NCBI GenBank assembly: GCA_030428695.1
Contig: JAUIEM010000175.1
Location: forward strand, 1 to 19,382
Length of the DNA stretch: 19,382 nucleotides
Origin: a bacterium
GTDB taxonomy: Bacteria > Planctomycetota > J058 > JAJDCP01
Reading direction: 5' to 3'
Numbering within the stretch: the first letter of the stretch is position 1; the number at the start of each line of letters is the position of its first letter. Shown here in pieces: positions 7,169 to 13,109 of this stretch. Under the pieces are notes generated by a model. It was not told where the DNA came from. It searched no databases and saw only the letters and a program-made list of their open reading frames with translations. The position numbers and the translations under genes are program-made.

Positions 7169-10100
7169 CTACGGCCACAACAGCTTGGCGGCGTTGAACA
7201 TCGCGAGGGGGTTCCGGTTCGAGCCCGGCGCCCAGCGCCTCTTGTACGTGCTGCAGGCCTTGCACTCGCTCGGATGGGATCCCCCGTCCCAGATCGCGTC
7301 GAGGTGCAGGTGGGAGTAGCCCCGCGAGAGGCTCTTCCCGCCGAACACGAAGGTCAGCGCGATCAGCTGCCCGGCCTGGAAGGTGTCGCCCGGCTTCGGC
7401 ATCGGCGGCGCTTCCTTCGGATACTTCCTCTCCCAGCCGCTGTTCCGCCCGGTGCCGTGCACGTGGCACAGGCCGAGGAACAGCCGCGGCTCGGCGACGG
7501 ACTGGATGGTGATGTAGTAGCCGCAGTCTTTGCCATTGTTCATGTTCCCGATCGGCTGCCCGCCGTCGACCGGATGGGCCACCTTGCAGTCGAAGGGCGC
7601 ATGGATCGGCGTCGCGGGCGGGAAGTACAGGTCCTCCCCGTGGTGCTGGCGGTCGGTGTTGCGCGGGTAGCCGTACTGGCTCGGCAGCATCCTGGCGCGC
7701 ACGCCGCCCGGCCGGTAGACGTCGAACCTGTCGCGGATGTCGTTGGGCTTCGTGAAGAAGGACAGCGGCGTGCGTGAGGCCAGCCACTCCCGCTGGACGT
7801 TCTGCTTGGTCACGCGGTGCGTCGGATCCTGCACGAAGCTCTCGAACTTGCCGAAGATCTCCTGGTGCGGGAGCTGGCCGTTGTCGACCACCCGCACCCC
7901 TTCGCCCGCCTGCAGCTCGGCCTCGCTGACCGGCTGGTCCGGCAGCGGGTTGGCGGGCGCCGCGGGCTCCGCGGCCACGCCGGGAGCGGCTCCCGCCGCG
8001 GGCTGCGCAGCCGGCGCGGAGACGTCGGCGGGGCGCTCGACCGCCCCGCCGGGCCCGACCGCGAACTGGTTGCGGCCGCGGTGGCCCATGAAGGACTCGA
8101 GCTTCGCCACGCTCCAGGGCTGGTTGTACTCGTGGCTGAGCCGCTGGCCCGGATCGTGGACCTGGAAGCGGCCCTGCTTGTCGAGGCCGACCACCAGCAC
8201 CCAGTGGCCGCTCTTCTTGTGCGAGCCGTTGCAGACGATCAGCCGGCCCTGGGCGAGCTGTTCCCTGGTCCAGGCCGCGTGCCGCTCCTTCTTGTCGATG
8301 CGGGTGTAGGGCAGCCCGCAGAAGTCGAGCATGCCCGGCATCGCCCCGGCCGAGGTCGACCAGGACTTCAGGTTCTTGTCCGCCAGATGGTGGACCAGCT
8401 CGAACTGGTTGAGCCCGCGCCCGAAGCGCGGACGCAGGTAGCGCAGGGCCGCCGCGACGCTGGTCGGCCCGCAGGTCCACAGGCCCTTCCAGGAGTGCCG
8501 GCCGTGGGGACGGATCTGGTTGATGTGCAACACCTTGCCGTAGTGCGCCGAGGCCCCGCTCTCCAGCCAGGGGCTGCCCGGGATCAGCTCCTGGCGGAAG
8601 CCGAGCAGCTTGGTGTGGGTCAGGCCGCCCGGACCGACGACCCCGTCCCGGCCGCTCTTCGGCTCCTGCTGCTGCACCTTGCGGATCGCCTCGTGCAGGG
8701 TCGCGTCGCTGTTCCCGTCGATGTCCCCCCACTCGAGCAGCCCGATCGCCCACAGCCGCTCCTTGACCCGCTGCACGTCCTGCGGGCGGTTGGCGCCGGC
8801 CTTGCTGGTGTCACCGACGGCGGCGACCAGGGGGAAGGGGGCGAGCAGGGCGCGGTGGGTGTACGAGCCCGGGGCCGCGCAGCCGAGCGCGTCGTCGATG
8901 CGGCTGACCGAGCTCGCCCCGGACTGGCAGGCCCCGAGCTTCCCGCCGGTCGAGACGTCGAGGTACTCGTTCTGCAGCTTCTCGAGCGGGTTGTAGTCCG
9001 GGCGCTGCTGGCACTTGCCGTACTGCTCGCGGTGGATGTCCTTCGAGCTCTGCTTCTTCATGTTGGGGATGCGGGCCATCAGCCCCGCGAAGTCCGGACG
9101 GATGGTCGCGCCGGTGAAGCCCTCCTGCTCGAGGATCCCGCGCACCCGCTCGAGGTCGGCCGGCGCGCCGCCGTCCGGCCAGCACACCTCGCCGCTGAGG
9201 CGGAAGTCGCGGTTGAGCGCGGTGATCTCCCCCTCCTTGGCCTCGCGGTCGACCGGAGCCGGAGCGGCGGCGATGCCGGTCGCCGGGGAAGGCGCGGCGT
9301 CCGCGACGGGCTCGGCCGGAGCCACGGGGGCCGGCGGAGGCGGGGGAGGAGCTTCCGGAAGCGGCACGCCCGCGTGGCTCTTGCGCCGGAAGATGTGCAG
9401 CCAGTCGCTGTCCTCGTAGCTCGGCTCGACGATGTACAGCACGTCCTCGACCTCGTCGAGGGCGACGCCGCTCGGGTGGCGCAGGTTCCGCTGCAGCCCG
9501 GATTCACCGGAGACCAGCTTGATCCGCGCCAGCTCCTGGGCCAGCCCCCCTTCCTCCGGGATCTCGACCACGGCCGGCGCGTGGCTGTCGAGCAGCAGCA
9601 CGCTGTGCTCGCGGGAGCACAGCCCGGTCAGGGTGGTGATCTTCTCCGGGCCCTGCAGGAGGCTGTCGGTCACCTCCTGGCCGCCCTCGACCGGGCGCAC
9701 CCAGCCCCGCCCGAGCAGGCCCCGGTGGGTGCGCTGCTTCGGGTCGACCGAGCCGTCCGGGCGGCGGAAGCCGATGCGCTTCTGGAAGCGCTCGATCGCC
9801 GCGACGGTCGCTCCGTCGGCCACGCCCGGGGCGAAGCGCGAGGCGTCGAGCTCCCCCCAGGCGACGAGGGAGTCCTGGACGGCGCGCACGTCCGCCTCGT
9901 TGCGGCTGCCCGCCTCGACCTTCGCGCTCAGCTCGAAGGCCGGCTTCTGCTCGAGCACCCCCAGCGGCAGCCGGAACAGCCGCGCCGGAGCGCGCTGCGC
10001 CACCCACAGGTCCTGGCCGGCCATGTCGATGCCGAGGCCGGTCAGGGCCTGCTGTCGCGCGCCGGGCAGGTGCTCGAGGCTGAAGCGCTCGCAGTCCCGC

Positions 10101-10465
10101 AGGCGGACGCGGCGCGTGCTGTCGTCGAGGGCGAAGCGCACGATCTCCCAGCGGACCCCCTCGACCGCGCAGAACATCGCGCGGCCCTTGTCGTTGCCGA
10201 CGAACACGAGGTCCTCGAGCTGGCCGAGCTCCTGCAGGTCGATGTCCCGCCCGAGCAGGTTGCGCCCGGCGGGGTCCATCACCCGCAGGCGGTCCTTGCC
10301 GAGCATGTAGACGCGCTCGTTCTCGAGGTGGCAGGTCAGCCCCGACCAGGCGTTGCCGCGGCCGGTCTTGATGCTGCGGACCAGGGTGTAGTCTTCCAGG
10401 CCCCCGGGCGCGAGGTCGATCACGCAGCGGTGGCCGGCGGGAATGGTCGCGACGGCGGTGCTCAT
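7169..10465 (-). CDS. Multidomain peptidoglycan hydrolase: split propeller-like region, two PGBDs, C39-type and M23 peptidases
   Basis: This is a 1098-residue protein. The start at 10465 is chosen because GAGGAGG lies about six bases upstream and the stop of the upstream gene is one base away (TGA-G-ATG), indicating coupling. Domains in order: strand-rich propeller-like segment (about 1-185); PGBD (188-255); more propeller-like strands ending in WLHIFRR (about 260-362); Pro/Ala linker (367-405); degenerate PGBD-like segment ending GSYTHRALLA (H537); PGBD (559-625); papain-like C39-type domain with C665 (WTCGPTS), H754 (GHWVLVVG) and D771 (HDPGQ); Ala/Pro linker; M23/LytM domain with H941/D945 (HHGED), H1001 or H1003 (CHVHG) and H1052/H1054 (SHLHLD). 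All expected catalytic residues of both peptidases are present. M23 enzymes cut peptide crosslinks of peptidoglycan; the C39-type domain may cut peptide stems or process the protein itself. There is no signal peptide, so export needs a dedicated route. Confidence 0.9.
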   Translation of the reverse strand: MSTAVATIPAGHRCVIDLAPGGLEDYTLVRSIKTGRGNAWSGLTCHLENERVYMLGKDRLRVMDPAGRNLLGRDIDLQELGQLEDLVFVGNDKGRAMFCAVEGVRWEIVRFALDDSTRRVRLRDCERFSLEHLPGARQQALTGLGIDMAGQDLWVAQRAPARLFRLPLGVLEQKPAFELSAKVEAGSRNEADVRAVQDSLVAWGELDASRFAPGVADGATVAAIERFQKRIGFRRPDGSVDPKQRTHRGLLGRGWVRPVEGGQEVTDSLLQGPEKITTLTGLCSREHSVLLLDSHAPAVVEIPEEGGLAQELARIKLVSGESGLQRNLRHPSGVALDEVEDVLYIVEPSYEDSDWLHIFRRKSHAGVPLPEAPPPPPPAPVAPAEPVADAAPSPATGIAAAPAPVDREAKEGEITALNRDFRLSGEVCWPDGGAPADLERVRGILEQEGFTGATIRPDFAGLMARIPNMKKQSSKDIHREQYGKCQQRPDYNPLEKLQNEYLDVSTGGKLGACQSGASSVSRIDDALGCAAPGSYTHRALLAPFPLVAAVGDTSKAGANRPQDVQRVKERLWAIGLLEWGDIDGNSDATLHEAIRKVQQQEPKSGRDGVVGPGGLTHTKLLGFRQELIPGSPWLESGASAHYGKVLHINQIRPHGRHSWKGLWTCGPTSVAAALRYLRPRFGRGLNQFELVHHLADKNLKSWSTSAGAMPGMLDFCGLPYTRIDKKERHAAWTREQLAQGRLIVCNGSHKKSGHWVLVVGLDKQGRFQVHDPGQRLSHEYNQPWSVAKLESFMGHRGRNQFAVGPGGAVERPADVSAPAAQPAAGAAPGVAAEPAAPANPLPDQPVSEAELQAGEGVRVVDNGQLPHQEIFGKFESFVQDPTHRVTKQNVQREWLASRTPLSFFTKPNDIRDRFDVYRPGGVRARMLPSQYGYPRNTDRQHHGEDLYFPPATPIHAPFDCKVAHPVDGGQPIGNMNNGKDCGYYITIQSVAEPRLFLGLCHVHGTGRNSGWERKYPKEAPPMPKPGDTFQAGQLIALTFVFGGKSLSRGYSHLHLDAIWDGGSHPSECKACSTYKRRWAPGSNRNPLAMFNAAKLLWP

Positions 10466-10466
10466 C

Positions 10467-12440
10467 TCAGTCCTCCTCGCTCGCATAGGACGGCACGATC
10501 GGGATCATGCTCGCGTAGCTGCGGTGGTTCTCCGGGTCGAAGTCCTCCGGCAGGATCGTGCCGGCGTCGAGGGTGCCCTGGGCCCGGGACTTCGTCGCCA
10601 GGGCGTGGTCCGGCATCGCCCCGAAGGCCTTCGCGAAGCACAGCTCCCAGAGCTTCTCCATGCGGTCGCGGACCTCGGTCTTGCCGTCGAAGAAGCACTT
10701 CATCGCCCAGTAGAACTGCCACACGATGTAGGAGCGCATCTCCTGCCGCGGCTCGGCGTTCCAGTTCCAGCGCACCTCGGCCCGCTTCCCCTTGCCGGTC
10801 GTGCCGGAGATCACGAGCTGCCCGTTCTCCTGGCTGCAGCGGAAACGTCCCTTCTTGAACGCCTTGCCCTGCCAGCCGGGGCCGGAGGGCAGGCCGTTCT
10901 TCCAGGCGGGGCGGCTGTTCTCGATCGAGATCAGCGAGGCGAGGCCGCCGACCGTGCGCAGGCCGAAGCGCTCGATGCCGACCTTCTGCGCCGGATGGAT
11001 CACCTCCTTGATCCACAGCCGCACCTGGGTCTCGACGATGCGGCGGTCGCGGAACACCCACTGCAGGCACTTGCGGAACCAGAGCAGGTCGAAGATGCGC
11101 TGGCCGCGGTGCTTCTTGGCGCTGGTGTAGGGGAAGTAGCGCTCGAAGAAGGTCGGTTGGATGAAGGTCGCCTCCGCCAGCTCGCGCACCTCGGAGAGCT
11201 CGAGGTCGTAGGTCACCCGCGGGTTGAGCCCGGGGTAGGAGAGCTCCTTGCGGTGCGTTGCCGCGTCCGCCTTGGCCATCTCCCACAGGGGTCCGTTCTC
11301 GGGCACCTCGAAGAACTCGAGCAGGCGCCACAGGAAGGCCTCGCGGCTGCCGAGCTGGCTCCAGATGCCCTGGAAGACCCAGCAGGCCTCCTTCAGCGGC
11401 CAGTGGGCGACGCCGATGGTCAGCCCGTCGAGCCCGTTGATGTGGTCGTAGTGCCGGCGCGAGCCCGGCTCGGGGTCGAAGGCGTGGACCATCGTCGCGA
11501 GGCCCGAGTCGGGGGCGATCACGACCACGTCCTGGCCGAGGATGTTCTTCAGCGGCACACCCGGCGCCGAGCCGGCCGGGTTCTGGTTCGGCTCGAGGAC
11601 CATCTCCGGCTGGGCGGGCTGCTCCGGCGCGAAGCAGAAGATCGGCCCGTAGGTGGTCGCCCCCATCAGGCTGCGGTGGGTGAAGGCCTCCGGGGTGATC
11701 TGCCCGTCGGGCTTGACGCGCATCGCCTTCTGGAAGGCGCGGATGGCCTGGAAGGTCGCCGGTCCGGCCGGCTTGCCGACCTCCTCCAGGGGCAGGAAGC
11801 CGCACGCCCAGAGCCGCTCCTGGACCTTGCGCACGTCCTCCATGTCCGGCCGGTTCGGTTTGCCCTCCCCGACCCCGTCGAGCAGGTAGAAGCCGCCGAG
11901 CTTCGCGCAGTGGGCGAGGATGGCGGGCTTCTTCGCCCCCGCCAGCTCCTGCCGGTCATGACGCAGGTCGTGGTAGTGCAGGGGCGTGTCGTGCTCGAGC
12001 GGCAGCGTCGGCTGCGCCGGGCTGGCCGGGGCGGCGGAAGCGGCGGGGGCGGAGTCGGCGGGCGCGCTCGGGGCGCCGGGCGCCGCGCCGGTTGGGGCGG
12101 CCGGGGGCGGCGCCGGGGGCTCGAGGGGAACCGCGCGGAGCAGCTTGCCCGCCTCTTCGACGCCGTCGATCTCCAGGGCGTAGGTCTGGTCCTGCTGCAG
12201 GCCGCTGAAGCGCAGCTCGGCCTGGCGTCCGGAGACCTTGAGCGGGGCCGTCGCGACCGGCTGGCCGTCCTCGTCGAGCAGGCGTCCCTGGGGGTTGGCG
12301 ACGCCCTGCCAGGGCGGTGTGTCGCCGAAGAGCAGGCAGACGACCGCGTCCTCCCCCTTCTCGACGGCGATCTCGTAGGTCTGGCCGGTCTGCAGCTGGA
12401 TGGCGGAGGTCCCGGGAGCGAGGCAGAGGGTCGTGGGCAT
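10467..12440 (-). CDS. Peptidoglycan-binding protein with beta-sandwich-like N-terminus and large uncharacterised (possibly lysozyme-like) C-terminal domain
   Basis: This is a 657-residue protein. The start at 12440 is supported by GAGAGGAA about five bases upstream; the longer reading upstream is rejected because it crosses the divergent promoter region and the opposing gene. Residues 1-105 are strand-rich (IQLQTGQTYEIAV, then AELRFSGL, QTYALEIDG) and resemble the small protein encoded at 12681. An Ala/Pro linker covers about 108-160. A PGBD (196-258) starts NRPDMEDVRKVQERLWACGF and ends FTHRSLMG (H255). The remaining 400 residues match no family I can name with confidence. Residues 330-348 contain HYDHINGLDGLTIGVAHW, recalling the 'Y-x-x-[IV]-N-G-x-D-x-x-[LV]-[ST]-x-G' segment of lysozyme-fold cell-wall hydrolases, so muramidase activity is possible but unproven. 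There is no signal peptide. It is co-transcribed with the C39/M23 protein downstream. Confidence 0.85.
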   Translation of the reverse strand: MPTTLCLAPGTSAIQLQTGQTYEIAVEKGEDAVVCLLFGDTPPWQGVANPQGRLLDEDGQPVATAPLKVSGRQAELRFSGLQQDQTYALEIDGVEEAGKLLRAVPLEPPAPPPAAPTGAAPGAPSAPADSAPAASAAPASPAQPTLPLEHDTPLHYHDLRHDRQELAGAKKPAILAHCAKLGGFYLLDGVGEGKPNRPDMEDVRKVQERLWACGFLPLEEVGKPAGPATFQAIRAFQKAMRVKPDGQITPEAFTHRSLMGATTYGPIFCFAPEQPAQPEMVLEPNQNPAGSAPGVPLKNILGQDVVVIAPDSGLATMVHAFDPEPGSRRHYDHINGLDGLTIGVAHWPLKEACWVFQGIWSQLGSREAFLWRLLEFFEVPENGPLWEMAKADAATHRKELSYPGLNPRVTYDLELSEVRELAEATFIQPTFFERYFPYTSAKKHRGQRIFDLLWFRKCLQWVFRDRRIVETQVRLWIKEVIHPAQKVGIERFGLRTVGGLASLISIENSRPAWKNGLPSGPGWQGKAFKKGRFRCSQENGQLVISGTTGKGKRAEVRWNWNAEPRQEMRSYIVWQFYWAMKCFFDGKTEVRDRMEKLWELCFAKAFGAMPDHALATKSRAQGTLDAGTILPEDFDPENHRSYASMIPIVPSYASEED

Positions 12441-12680
12441 CGGTGTTCCTCTCGGTCGTGGGTCTACTCCTCCTCTCCGGGATGGGGGTGGGGGGTTCAG
12501 GAATTCTTGGGGGCGGGGGTGCACCGCGGATGGCCGTCCTCGCCAACCTGTACTCCTGGAGCCGACACAGGCTGTCAGGACGCGACGGACACCATTCCCC
12601 GGAACCCGCCTGACGCGGTCTTCCGTGCGCGGCACGCGCTTTGTTCCCTGCCCGTCGAACGCGCAGAGAAGGAGCCTGCC
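12441..12680. promoter_or_regulatory. Divergent intergenic region with G-rich tract
   Basis: These 240 bases separate the leftward PGBD gene from the rightward three-gene set and must hold both promoters. Five G-runs lie at 12479-12481, 12484-12488, 12490-12495, 12509-12513 and 12515-12519, with loops of 2, 1, 13 and 1 bases, a possible G-quadruplex on the plus strand just upstream of the leftward start. A sigma-54-like element lies at 12630-12645. I saw no convincing sigma-70 pair facing either way. Confidence 0.45.
12630..12645 (+). promoter_or_regulatory. Possible sigma-54-type (-24/-12) element
   Basis: The sequence CGGCACGCGCTTTGTT matches the consensus TGGCACG-N4-TTGCW at most positions, with GG at -24 and correct spacing. 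However, the nearly invariant GC at -12 reads GT. If used, transcription would begin roughly 25 bases before the ATG at 12681. The -12 mismatch keeps this weak. Confidence 0.2.
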
Positions 12681-13109
12681 ATGCACACCGAACTGTCCGT
12701 GGACCACCGCGAGGGCTGCACGCCGATCCGCCTTCGCTCCGGGCGTCGTTACACCATCCGTATCGCCCGTCCGTCCTTGCGCCTGACGCTGGCGATCGAC
12801 CCCGCGAAGGCCCGCAGCGAGCGCTACACGCTGGTCGGCAGCGACGGCAGCGTCAGCCGCAGCTTGACGGCGAAGGACGACGCGATCCCCGGCGACCGTG
12901 GCCTCAGCCTCGACTTCCCGCGCCTGTCTCACGGGCAACGCTACAGCCTGCGGGTCGACGTGCCGGCCAGCCACGAGCACACCGGTAAGAGCTTCTTCCT
13001 CTTCCGCGGGCTGCCCCTCGAGCTGCTGCTCGCCCAACGCGCCCCGCGCCGCTATCGCTGCCCGCGCCGCTGCCGGGCGCCTTTCCTGCGGGGGCGGAAC
13101 CATGGCTGA
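12681..13109 (+). CDS. Small beta-sandwich-like protein related to the N-terminus of the divergent PGBD protein
   Basis: This is a 142-residue protein. GAAGGAG (12668-12674) lies six bases before the ATG. There is no signal peptide or membrane helix. The strand pattern IRLRSGRRYTIRI, LVGSDGS, LSLDFPRLSHGQRYSLRVD, KSFFLFRGLPLE lines up with IQLQTGQTYEIAV, LLDEDGQ, AELRFSGLQQDQTYALEID, KLLRAVPLE of the 657-residue protein encoded leftward. The two therefore probably share one immunoglobulin-like domain, here free-standing. The last 20 residues are strongly basic with two cysteines (RRYRCPRRCR). The stop overlaps the next start by eight bases (ATGGCTGA at 13102-13109), so the genes are coupled. 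It could be an adaptor, chaperone or immunity-like partner; this is inference. Confidence 0.8.
   Translation: MHTELSVDHREGCTPIRLRSGRRYTIRIARPSLRLTLAIDPAKARSERYTLVGSDGSVSRSLTAKDDAIPGDRGLSLDFPRLSHGQRYSLRVDVPASHEHTGKSFFLFRGLPLELLLAQRAPRRYRCPRRCRAPFLRGRNHG

Noticed and set aside
7817..10858. 1013-residue plus-strand open frame
   Set aside because: Antisense of the C39/M23 protein, whose catalytic motifs prove the minus-strand frame.
10443..12680. Very long plus-strand open frame reading through the two minus-strand PGBD genes into the small beta-sandwich gene
   Set aside because: Only its last part (from 12681) has a ribosome-binding site and natural composition; the rest is the Arg/Gly/Ala-rich antisense of real domains.
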